Positions 1 to 6,371 of a stretch of 52,108 nucleotides of DNA are shown here, piece by piece. The DNA comes from Enterobacter sp. (GTDB lineage: Bacteria > Pseudomonadota > Gammaproteobacteria > Enterobacterales > Enterobacteriaceae): positions 1 to 52,108 of the forward strand of contig JALCNW010000025.1 of the NCBI GenBank assembly GCA_022649305.1. Reading direction: 5' to 3'. The translations under genes and the position numbers were made by a program. Positions within the stretch are counted from its first letter, which is position 1, and each line of letters begins with the position of its first letter. The notes under the pieces were generated by a model. That model had not been told where the DNA came from. It saw nothing but the letters and a program-made list of their open reading frames with translations, and did no database searches.

Positions 1-237
1 CAACAGGTGCGCACAGGAGTGACGAATAATCTCAAGACCGTCTTCATCTTTTGCGGTGATGATGGACAGTTTTGCATCGTTTTCGATCACATCGGAGGCA
101 TCAACCAGTTCACCATTTACACGGCCAGCGATGGTGGCTTTTGCCAGGCCTGGACCAATGTCCAGCGCAACATCCATCGGGCTAACGGCGTGGTCGTAAT
201 GGCGTTGACTGCCATCAGGAAGAGTAATTACAGGCAT
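1..237 (-). CDS. thrS: Threonine--tRNA ligase, N-terminal part (cut by window edge)
   Basis: Threonyl-tRNA synthetase charges tRNA-Thr with threonine in the cytoplasm. Only the first 79 residues are present; the gene runs off the left edge. The protein begins [20 protein letters not shown], and the visible part is the N-terminal TGS domain (about residues 3-62), followed by the IRHSCAHLL segment that opens the editing domain. The ATG at 237 has an AAGGAT ribosome-binding site about seven bases upstream. The gene to its left, outside the window, is expected to be infC, as in E. coli. Identification rests on near-identity to the E. coli protein as remembered. Confidence 0.97.
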   Translation of the reverse strand, partial: MPVITLPDGSQRHYDHAVSPMDVALDIGPGLAKATIAGRVNGELVDASDVIENDAKLSIITAKDEDGLEIIRHSCAHLL

Positions 238-561
238 TTTATATCCTTATTTGCAGTGATGCCCCACACATAAGAGCATATACAAAGAAAATAATTGTTC
301 TTTAACAGTAGATTACGAAACCATCTGACCAACAATCGTCAAATTGGCTCGCCATCGTCCACAGAATCGAAATCAGACAAAATCCAATTTACGATCGGCT
401 CGATGATGGTAACACTAATAAAAGGGTGAATGCATCCCCGGCAGCCAGATTGAGTCTCTACAACTTTTGTATGAGTTAACGGAGTTTCACGTTCCGACGC
501 TCGCAATCGCACTTTGCTGAGCTATCCTTGAACAGGTCCTTACACGTCACAGGGGCAATAT
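238..561 (-). promoter_or_regulatory. thrS leader with anticodon-like operator hairpin
   Basis: No gene is visible in this 324-base stretch. On the minus strand it holds the thrS mRNA leader. A short hairpin at 310-326 has arms AGAT/ATCT and a loop containing CGU (positions 315-317), a threonine anticodon. In E. coli, ThrRS represses its own translation by binding leader hairpins that mimic the tRNA-Thr anticodon arm, and this hairpin sits at a comparable distance from the ATG. The match to that operator is inferred. The rightmost part, up to 561, must also hold the promoter of the small plus-strand gene at 562; I could not place it firmly. Confidence 0.5.
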
Positions 562-654
562 ATGAACGTATCCAGTAGAACTGTCGTTGTATTGAATTTA
601 CTTTCTGCCGCCGGCCTGGTGATGATTCTGGCCGATAAATTCCATTGGTTCTAA
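562..654 (+). CDS. Predicted 30-residue single-pass membrane protein
   Basis: This short open frame encodes MNVSSRTVVVLNLLSAAGLV followed by ten more residues ending in HWF. About residues 7-24 form one hydrophobic helix, with a polar, basic N-terminus (one Arg) and an aromatic C-terminus, the usual build of enterobacterial small inner-membrane proteins. A purine-rich AGGGGC lies about six bases before the ATG at 562. A second small membrane-protein gene follows at 723 on the same strand. I recall similar proteins of about 30 residues beginning MNVSSRTVV in relatives, but cannot give a name or function. Confidence 0.6.
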   Translation: MNVSSRTVVVLNLLSAAGLVMILADKFHWF

Positions 655-722
655 ACACAATGGGTTACACCGCATAACCGCATTTGGTAGACTCTGACTA
701 TCAACTGACGAGGGAAAGGGTT

Positions 723-830
723 ATGCCGTCAAAACGCTTTGCTAAAAAACACTGGAAGATGGTGGTGTTGTTAATTTCCATCTGCGGCGCGATGCTGCTA
801 TTACGTTGGGCTGCAATGATCTGGGGCTAG
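723..830 (+). CDS. yniD: Small membrane protein YniD
   Basis: A 35-residue protein beginning MPSKRFAKKHWKMVV and ending RWAAMIWG. A strongly basic N-terminus (three Lys-rich clusters in the first 12 residues) is followed by one hydrophobic helix at about residues 13-33, consistent with a single-pass inner-membrane protein with its N-terminus in the cytoplasm. The ribosome-binding site GAGGGAAAGGG directly precedes the ATG. Length and sequence agree with E. coli YniD as I remember it, whose function is unknown. The hairpin at 916-946 probably ends its transcript. Confidence 0.75.
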   Translation: MPSKRFAKKHWKMVVLLISICGAMLLLRWAAMIWG

Positions 831-915
831 GTCGCAATTAGCCATCACAAACCGCCGATATACGATATAGCGCTCATGCGTTAAATTTGAATACATTTAC
901 ACTGATTTAAAAAAG

Positions 916-946
916 AAAAACCGGAACGACAGTATCCGGTTTTTTT
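916..946. terminator. Bidirectional intrinsic terminator
   Basis: Arms CCGGA (921-925) and TCCGG (935-939) are extended by A-rich and T-rich flanks, with a run of seven T on the plus strand and A/T-rich runs on the other side. It can serve yniD on the plus strand and the 77-residue gene (989-1222) on the minus strand. Confidence 0.8.
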
Positions 947-988
947 ATTGGCAATTATAAGCACAATAATTAACGTTGACCAACGTGA

Positions 989-1222
989 TCAGGACCATTC
1001 ACCCGCAACCAGTTTATGCACATCAAATGCATCATTCATTGATTGTCCGGTAGATTGAGAGCCTGGTGCGATGTTAGAGCCGGCTTCAACATCAGAGGCA
1101 TGAGTGATGCCGATGGCATCGGGGGTATTACTGGCAGGTGGCGTCACTGAATCAGCAGCAAAAACACCAAATGACAGTGCTGAAAGCACCATTGCTGCTG
1201 CAGCAGTTTTAATTTTTTTCAT
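989..1222 (-). CDS. Unidentified secreted 77-residue protein
   Basis: I do not recognise this gene beyond its export signal. It starts MKKIKTAAAAMVLSALSFGV and has a typical signal peptide with probable cleavage after AFA (about residue 22). The mature part is about 55 residues, acidic to neutral, rich in Ser, Thr, Pro and Ala, without Cys, and ends in KLVAGEWS. The signal region resembles that of BhsA/YhcN (DUF1471) stress proteins, but the mature part lacks the DUF1471 domain. It sits alone between yniD and ydiY, with a sigma-S-like promoter element upstream and a terminator downstream, so it is probably expressed singly as a periplasmic protein. Confidence 0.7.
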   Translation of the reverse strand: MKKIKTAAAAMVLSALSFGVFAADSVTPPASNTPDAIGITHASDVEAGSNIAPGSQSTGQSMNDAFDVHKLVAGEWS

Positions 1223-1282
1223 AATTATTCTTCTCTATCTTAATTAATGCAGAACGACTTAAGGCAATTATCTGCCTGTGCG

Positions 1283-1292
1283 TTAAGTGTAG
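1283..1292 (-). promoter_or_regulatory. Sigma-S-like -10 element before the 77-residue gene
   Basis: On the minus strand the sequence reads CTACACTTAA, close to the sigma-S-favoured -10 form CTATACTTAA. It would give a leader of about 55 nt before the ATG at 1222. No convincing -35 element is spaced from it, which is common for sigma-S promoters. This is a motif match only. Confidence 0.35.
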
Positions 1293-1450
1293 ATCTGGAT
1301 CACACTTCTGCATAGTCAATTTATTTATCAATTTGTGTCAAATAAACTGATTATTTAAATGAATGCGCAATTATGAAGAAAGTATGGAGACGGTTGTTGA
1401 ATATATATTTTAAAACGCCGTTCAATATTAAATAGCACGAGTTGCTAAGA

Positions 1451-1480
1451 TTTTAAAAATGGGTCGGTAATTCCCGACCC
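1451..1480 (-). terminator. Intrinsic terminator of ydiY
   Basis: GGGTCGG (1461-1467) pairs with CCGACCC (1474-1480). On the minus strand the hairpin is followed by ATTTTTAAAA. It lies just past the ydiY stop codon. Confidence 0.75.
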
Positions 1481-1487
1481 GCTTTTA

Positions 1488-2246
1488 TTACATCTTATAA
1501 CCTAAGGAAATCGTGGTTCTGCGGTCGGTATTTTCCGGGGCAGATGCTGGTGGTGACGAGTTCCAGGTCACGTTGTAAGCGACTTTCAGACCAAAGTGTT
1601 CGTTGATCGCGACGTTCAGCGCAGTCTCAGAGTTCAGCGTTGTATCATCAGCACCAAATACGGAAACGCCTTGGGTGAATTTTGCAGTATCGGTAAATTG
1701 CCAAGCGTAGGTGCCCGAAGCATAACCCAACGGTTGCGTTTTTGTATCGCCATCAGTGTATTCATCGTAACGAACACCTGGACCAAATTCGAAACGGAAG
1801 CTATGCACTGGCCCATTCAGGAACTGGCGACCATAACCCGTAGTGAATACGTCACGCTGGCGATAGCCATTGTAGCGGTCAGTTAACCAGCTTGCCTGAC
1901 CGAAAAGGTAATCATAATCGGTCATGTTGTAACGGCTACGTCCGCCCACTGCATACTTCTCAGAAGAACGCTCGTCGTTAGATGACGTATTGCTCGCATT
2001 ACCCCACAGTGACCAGGCCGTAGTGTTGCCGTACCAGGTCATGGTGGTATCTGCGGTCAAAGAGGAGCTTTTGGTATTACCAGATTGCGCCAGGTAACCC
2101 GCGTTAAGATTACCTTCAAACGGTTTTTGTGCAGTGGAGGGGTCATCCATGACAGTAAAAACGGTGTCATCAGCGGCTGCATACATCGAGGCAAACACGC
2201 CTCCCGCCAGCATCATTGCGGCGGGTACTGTCTTCAAGAGCTTCAT
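1488..2246 (-). CDS. ydiY: DUF481-family outer-membrane beta-barrel protein YdiY
   Basis: The 252-residue product has a signal peptide (residues 1 to about 25, MKLLKTVPAAMMLAGGVFAS...). The rest shows alternating hydrophobic and polar residues rich in Tyr, Trp, Gly and Asn, and ends in a strand with aromatic or aliphatic residues (ISLGYKM), as expected of a small outer-membrane barrel. This matches YdiY of the DUF481 family, reported as acid-inducible in E. coli; its molecular role is unknown. The ATG at 2246 has only a weak ribosome-binding site. Its leader carries a structured RNA with an intrinsic terminator (see 2268-2334), so transcription into the gene may be controlled. It diverges from pfkB. 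Confidence 0.9.
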   Translation of the reverse strand: MKLLKTVPAAMMLAGGVFASMYAAADDTVFTVMDDPSTAQKPFEGNLNAGYLAQSGNTKSSSLTADTTMTWYGNTTAWSLWGNASNTSSNDERSSEKYAVGGRSRYNMTDYDYLFGQASWLTDRYNGYRQRDVFTTGYGRQFLNGPVHSFRFEFGPGVRYDEYTDGDTKTQPLGYASGTYAWQFTDTAKFTQGVSVFGADDTTLNSETALNVAINEHFGLKVAYNVTWNSSPPASAPENTDRRTTISLGYKM

Positions 2247-2267
2247 TTATAAAGGAGTCCGTACAAC

Positions 2268-2334
2268 AAAAAAAGAGACCATCACGGTCTCGGAAACTTT
2301 CTTGAGGATCAATGACAAGGCATCCTTAGAAAGG
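2268..2334 (-). ncRNA. Structured ydiY leader RNA with intrinsic terminator (candidate attenuator or sRNA)
   Basis: Read on the minus strand, the predicted transcript starts near 2334. It folds into a hairpin made of CUUUCU/AGAAAG (2328-2333 with 2297-2302) stacked, across a small internal loop, on AGGAU/AUCCU (2322-2326 with 2305-2309), with a 12-nt apical loop. It then reaches a complete intrinsic terminator: GAGACC (2286-2291) pairs with GGUCUC (2275-2280) across a 5-nt loop and is followed by seven U (2268-2274). The terminator ends 21 nt before the ydiY ATG. A terminator between a promoter and its gene indicates attenuation, or a short RNA of about 67 nt with occasional read-through. I do not recognise it as a known riboswitch class. 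Function is inferred. Confidence 0.5.
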
Positions 2335-2340
2335 TAACAA

Positions 2341-2369
2341 ATTATAAAAAGGCTCATATAACATAGCAA
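2341..2369 (-). promoter_or_regulatory. Sigma-70 promoter of the ydiY leader
   Basis: On the minus strand, TTGCTA (2364-2369) and a consensus TATAAT (2341-2346) are separated by exactly 17 bp. Transcription would start near 2334-2335, at the foot of the leader hairpin. Confidence 0.65.
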
Positions 2370-2540
2370 TGATTTCTTATTTCATTTTTTGAATAAGAAC
2401 GATCTTAAACCGTCTTTTATTACATATTAAAAAAACACGACTTATGTAAATATTCACATGAAAAATCATACTGTTATTTACTTTCCCTTCCGGTAGATTG
2501 GTGCCAGGCTTAAGGCAATCCATGCTAAAAGGAGGTAATG

Positions 2541-3473
2541 ATGGTTTCTATTTACACACTTACGCTCTCCCCTTCCCTGGACAGCGCCACTCAAACCGCA
2601 CAGATTTACCCCGAGGGCAAACTCCGTTGCACCTCGCCAGTTTTCGAACCCGGCGGCGGCGGTATCAACGTCGCTCGCGCAATTACGTTTCTTGGTGGTA
2701 AAGCTACAGCGATCTTTCCTGCCGGTGGTGCGACGGGTGAGCACCTTGTTTCACTGCTGACAGACGAACGTATTGCCGTGGATACCGTTATCGCGAAGGA
2801 CTGGACCCGGCAAAACTTGCATGTCCACGTCGATTCCAGCGGTGAGCAATATCGTTTTGTTATGCCGGGTGCCGCGCTGAATGATGATGAATTCCGCCAA
2901 CTTGAAGAAAAAGTTATGGCCATTGAAAGCGGTTCGATACTGGTCATTAGCGGCAGTCTCCCACCGGGAGTGAAAACGGAGAAATTAACCGGGCTGATTC
3001 GTGCCGCACAGCAAAAAGGGCTGAGATGTATTGTTGATAGCTCAGGCGAGGCGCTGGTTGCCGCCCTCGAGTCGGGCAATCTGGAGCTTATCAAACCGAA
3101 CCAAAAAGAGCTCAGCGCATTGGTGAACCGCGAATTAAGCCAGCCGGATGATGTGCGCTCAGCCGCGCAGGAACTGGTACGCAGCGGAAAAGTCCGCCGC
3201 GTAGTCGTTTCTCTGGGGCCGCAAGGTGCATTAGCAGTCGATGAGACAGGCTCGGTTCAGGTTGTTCCACCACCGATGAAAAGTCAAAGTACGGTAGGTG
3301 CTGGTGACAGCATGGTCGGAGCCATGACGTTAAAGCTGGCCGAAGGCGCAACGCTTCTGGAAATGACACGTTACGGCGTCGCCGCCGGTAGCGCTGCCAC
3401 CATTAATAAAGGTACGCGGTTGTGCTCTCATGCCGACACGCAGAAAATCATCGCTTATCTCTCCCAGCCGTGA
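2541..3473 (+). CDS. pfkB: 6-phosphofructokinase II
   Basis: Phosphofructokinase II phosphorylates fructose 6-phosphate with ATP in glycolysis; it is the minor, PfkB-family isozyme. The protein shows the family N-terminal glycine motif (PGGGGINVARA, about residues 37-47) and the C-terminal ATP/catalytic motif STVGAGDSMVGA, whose Asp is the catalytic base. The frame has two adjacent ATGs. The second (2541) is chosen because the strong AAAGGAGGT site then lies 4 bp away instead of 1, and because it restores the N-terminus (MVSIYTLTLSPSLD) seen in E. coli PfkB. Length is 310 residues (E. coli 309). Monocistronic, with a palindromic terminator downstream. Confidence 0.97.
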   Translation: MVSIYTLTLSPSLDSATQTAQIYPEGKLRCTSPVFEPGGGGINVARAITFLGGKATAIFPAGGATGEHLVSLLTDERIAVDTVIAKDWTRQNLHVHVDSSGEQYRFVMPGAALNDDEFRQLEEKVMAIESGSILVISGSLPPGVKTEKLTGLIRAAQQKGLRCIVDSSGEALVAALESGNLELIKPNQKELSALVNRELSQPDDVRSAAQELVRSGKVRRVVVSLGPQGALAVDETGSVQVVPPPMKSQSTVGAGDSMVGAMTLKLAEGATLLEMTRYGVAAGSAATINKGTRLCSHADTQKIIAYLSQP

Positions 3474-3478
3474 CCGTC

Positions 3479-3505
3479 ATTTCCCCCTCAGCGTGAGGGG
3501 GAAAT
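3479..3505. terminator. Terminator after pfkB
   Basis: A perfect 12-bp stem (ATTTCCCCCTCA with TGAGGGGGAAAT) closes on a GCG loop, six bases after the pfkB stop. The T-run is short, so strength is uncertain. Confidence 0.6.
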
Positions 3506-3576
3506 GCTCATTAAGTCGCCAAACTGGCGCAATAGACTATGCTAAGAAAACTTTCATGATAACAACGAGGTGAATT

Positions 3577-3867
3577 ATGAGCAGTGGTGACATCACCCGC
3601 TATGTGGTAATCGTCAAATTTCATGAAGACTCGCTCACCGAACTTAACGAGGTGACGAACCATCTCACTCGCGGCGGCTTTTTACTCACGCTGACTGACG
3701 AAGAAGGCAACGTACACGATCTTGGCACCAATACCTTTGGGTTGATTAGTGCCCTGAGTCCAGATGATGTCAAAACGCTTGCCAGCGGGCTGGTAGAGAG
3801 TGCGACAGGTAAAAATGCGGATATTCACGTGAGTACCTGGGAAGAGTGGCAAAAAAGAGAACAATAA
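3577..3867 (+). CDS. ydiZ: YdiZ, GhoS-like small protein
   Basis: A 96-residue soluble protein, MSSGDITRYVVIVKFHEDSL..., recognisable as YdiZ by sequence and position between pfkB and yniA. As I recall, YdiZ belongs to the same Pfam family (formerly DUF2622) as GhoS, the ferredoxin-like endoribonuclease antitoxin that cleaves ghoT mRNA; this assignment should be confirmed. There is no signal peptide or membrane segment, and no small membrane toxin of GhoT type lies beside it, so a toxin-antitoxin role here is unsupported. It has its own promoter region (3506-3576) and an AACGAGGTG ribosome-binding site. Confidence 0.85.
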   Translation: MSSGDITRYVVIVKFHEDSLTELNEVTNHLTRGGFLLTLTDEEGNVHDLGTNTFGLISALSPDDVKTLASGLVESATGKNADIHVSTWEEWQKREQ

Positions 3868-3972
3868 GTGCCCTGTAGGGATCCAATCGGCTCAGGCGTG
3901 CGTTAGCTCGTATTATTGAACGACGGTTATGCGTTAACTTCATGATCTGGCAGACAACATGGGAGAGTCATC

Positions 3973-4833
3973 ATGTGGCAGGCTATCAGTCATCTTTTAC
4001 GTGAGCAACTGGGCGAAGGCGAAATTGAACTTCGTAACGAACTGCCAGGCGGAGAGATCCACGCCGCATGGCATGTACGCTACGCGGGTCGTGACTTCTT
4101 CGTAAAATGTGATGAGCGGGAGCTGCTTCCCATCTTCACTGCCGAAGCCGATCAGCTGGAATTACTGTCGCGCAGCAAGACGGTCTCGGTACCGCAAGTT
4201 TGGGCGCTGGGCAGCGATCGTGACTACAGTTTTCTGGTGATGGATTATCTCCCTGCCCGTCCACTGGACGCCCATAACGCCTTCATCCTGGGCCAACAAA
4301 TTGCACGCCTCCACCAGTGGAGCGATCAGCCGCAATTTGGTCTCGACTTTGATAACGACCTCTCTACGACGCCGCAGCCTAATGCCTGGCAGCGCCGCTG
4401 GTCGACCTTCTTTGCCGAGCAACGCATCGGATGGCAGTTAGAACTGGCGGCTGAAAAAGGTCTGGAATTTGGCAATATAGATGCGATTGTTGAGCATGTT
4501 CAGCAGCGTCTGTCTTCGCATCAGCCGCAACCCTCCCTGCTGCATGGAGACCTGTGGTCGGGCAACTGCGCTTTAGGGCCGAACGGTCCCTATATTTTTG
4601 ATCCTGCCTGCTACTGGGGAGACCGGGAATGCGATCTTGCCATGTTGCCGCTCCATCCCGAACAACCGCCGCAGATCTATGATGGCTATCAGTCGGTTTC
4701 GCCGCTGCCATCTGGTTTTCTGGAGCGACAGCCTGTCTACCAATTGTATACGCTGTTTAACCGGGCGATTCTCTTTGGAGGGGAACATCTGGTCAACGCG
4801 CAACGCGCGCTGGAAAGGGTTTTAGCGGCATAA
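3973..4833 (+). CDS. yniA: Fructosamine kinase-family protein YniA
   Basis: The 286-residue product is a member of the fructosamine/ketosamine-3-kinase family with a protein-kinase-like (APH) fold. These kinases phosphorylate sugar adducts on protein lysines so that they fall off. The C-terminal half carries the family's catalytic motif HGDLWSGN (about residues 191-198), with the catalytic Asp, and the Mg-binding IFDPACYWGDRECDLAML segment (about 211-228), whose first Asp is the metal ligand. The N-lobe FFVKCDE segment holds the probable ATP-binding Lys. Substrate in bacteria is not firmly established. GGGAGAGTCATC precedes the ATG. It converges on yniB. Confidence 0.93.
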   Translation: MWQAISHLLREQLGEGEIELRNELPGGEIHAAWHVRYAGRDFFVKCDERELLPIFTAEADQLELLSRSKTVSVPQVWALGSDRDYSFLVMDYLPARPLDAHNAFILGQQIARLHQWSDQPQFGLDFDNDLSTTPQPNAWQRRWSTFFAEQRIGWQLELAAEKGLEFGNIDAIVEHVQQRLSSHQPQPSLLHGDLWSGNCALGPNGPYIFDPACYWGDRECDLAMLPLHPEQPPQIYDGYQSVSPLPSGFLERQPVYQLYTLFNRAILFGGEHLVNAQRALERVLAA

Positions 4834-4871
4834 CTGTCGATACGGGTGACCCCACGTCACCCGTTTTAATC

Positions 4872-5408
4872 TTAGATAAAACCCAGTAACGAGAAGAAGA
4901 AGTAACCGCCTACGATAATCATGACCGGCAGGACATACAGCGGGAATATTTGCAGGAAAATGGTGTGATGCGGCACCACAATCCGCGATTCGATCTGTTC
5001 GCGCGACAAGCCCTCTGGGCCCTTCGCTTTCTCAAGAATCAGCTGATCTTCTACCCCTTCGCGCAGGAAGCGGGTCTGGCGACTCATGCGTGCCCCGGAT
5101 GCTTGTAGCGCCAGAGCAATAAAAATAAATGCGTAGATAACCCAAAAAACGATGTTCAGTTTTTGATGAAAATCGGGCGTGGGCGAGTTAAACCAGAATA
5201 CATTAAGAAATGGCGTATTAAAGCGCATCATCTCAATCATAACATGAGCGAAATCAAGCATAACCGCATTAATCCCTGCCTGTTTTTCACTGTGATCGTA
5301 CATAAATTTAAGTACAGAAATCAGAGTAGAAATCACAGCCGGAATAAAAATCACCCAACCGGCAATGCGTTTTAGCACTGCTACGCGTCCAGCTTGTTGA
5401 TACGTCAT
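4872..5408 (-). CDS. yniB: Inner-membrane protein YniB
   Basis: A 178-residue predicted inner-membrane protein of unknown function, matching YniB by sequence and by position between yniA and yniC. Three or more hydrophobic stretches are clear: about residues 12-30, 90-107 (FWVIYAFIFIALALQA) and the C-terminal FPLYVLPVMIIVGGYFFFSL (about 154-173). A charged loop at about 108-150 lies between the last two. It is transcribed divergently from yniC, and the start at 5408 follows a GGGGA ribosome-binding site. Confidence 0.9.
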   Translation of the reverse strand: MTYQQAGRVAVLKRIAGWVIFIPAVISTLISVLKFMYDHSEKQAGINAVMLDFAHVMIEMMRFNTPFLNVFWFNSPTPDFHQKLNIVFWVIYAFIFIALALQASGARMSRQTRFLREGVEDQLILEKAKGPEGLSREQIESRIVVPHHTIFLQIFPLYVLPVMIIVGGYFFFSLLGFI

Positions 5409-5554
5409 CAGTTCCCCTTCATAAAGACGCTTTCTTTGTGCCTAAGTCTACCTGCTGGTCATCATTTTCGCCCGATCTTTAAAGGTGATATGCTAAATTG
5501 CTCCTCATACTGAGTCATAACTTCTACTGTATCTCAACGAAAGGAGACGTCGAC

Positions 5555-6226
5555 ATGTCGACCCCGCGCCAAATTGTTGCTGCTATTTTCGATATGGATG
5601 GATTACTGATCGATTCCGAGCCCCTCTGGGATCGTGCTGAACTGGATGTCATGGCAAGCCTTGGCGTAGACATTAGCCGTCGTGACGAACTTCCCGATAC
5701 GCTGGGGCTACGGATTGATATGGTGGTTGAGCTTTGGTTCGCCCACCAACCGTGGGACGGCCCGAGCCGGCAGGAAGTCACCGACCGCATTATCAGCCGG
5801 GCAATTGCTCTCGTAGAAGAGAACCGTCCGCTAATGCCTGGCGCACGTGAAGCCATTGCCCTTTGTAAGGCTCAGGGCCTGAAAGTAGGCCTGGCGTCAG
5901 CTTCTCCGCTGCAAATGCTGGAAAAGGTGCTGGCGATGTTTGAGCTGCAAGATAGTTTCGACGCGCTGGCCTCAGCCGAAAAACTGCCCTACAGCAAGCC
6001 GCATCCGCAGGTCTATATGGATTGTGCCGCCAAATTGGGCGTGGATACGCTGGCCTGCGTCGCGCTGGAAGATTCCGTCAACGGGATGATTGCGTCCAAG
6101 GCTGCGCGGATGCGATCCATCGTCGTGCCAGAGGAAGAAGGTCAGAAAGATCCGCGCTTTGCCCTCGCGAACGTTAAGCTGGTTACGCTTGAAGATTTGA
6201 CCGTCGAGCACCTTTTCGGCGCTTAA
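5555..6226 (+). CDS. yniC: HAD-family hexitol/2-deoxyglucose-6-phosphate phosphatase
   Basis: A sugar-phosphate phosphatase (also called HxpB in E. coli) that removes phosphate from 2-deoxyglucose 6-phosphate and related hexose and hexitol phosphates. HAD motif I is FDMDGLLID (nucleophile Asp near residue 14), motif II is LASAS, and motifs III and IV are the Lys of SKPHPQVY and the ALEDSVNG acid pair. The start is set at 5555 (MSTPRQIVAAIFDMDG), which follows AAAGGAGACG and gives 223 residues, the usual length; an upstream in-frame ATG would add 19 unconserved residues. Monocistronic, diverging from yniB. Confidence 0.95.
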   Translation: MSTPRQIVAAIFDMDGLLIDSEPLWDRAELDVMASLGVDISRRDELPDTLGLRIDMVVELWFAHQPWDGPSRQEVTDRIISRAIALVEENRPLMPGAREAIALCKAQGLKVGLASASPLQMLEKVLAMFELQDSFDALASAEKLPYSKPHPQVYMDCAAKLGVDTLACVALEDSVNGMIASKAARMRSIVVPEEEGQKDPRFALANVKLVTLEDLTVEHLFGA

Positions 6227-6278
6227 CATCGGGATCGGGCAACGCCACGTTGCCCGAAAACATGACCGCCATAATATT

Positions 6279-6298
6279 TTTAAAACATCATTTCATTT
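6279..6298 (+). promoter_or_regulatory. KdgR-like operator upstream of kduD
   Basis: The 20-base stretch contains AAACATCATTTCATTT, which matches the KdgR consensus half AAACA, a three-base gap, and TTTCATTT almost exactly. KdgR represses genes for breakdown of pectin-derived keto-deoxy-sugar acids. It lies about 75 bp before the kduD start, a plausible repressor position. Binding is inferred from the motif alone. Confidence 0.5.
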
Positions 6299-6371
6299 CC
6301 ATTTGTATTTCCCGCTCACGCCTTCTATCCTTACCTTCAGAATGACAATAACCCTACACTCTGAGGTATAT

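Noticed and set aside
1373-1435. 20-residue plus-strand open frame upstream of the 77-residue gene
   Set aside because: No ribosome-binding site and no sign of conservation that I can recall.
2247-2357. 36-codon open frame ending directly before the ydiY start on the minus strand
   Set aside because: Its ATG has no ribosome-binding site and lies upstream of the predicted transcription start; the open frame runs through the terminator hairpin, so the RNA reading is simpler. It would regain interest if the transcript starts further upstream.
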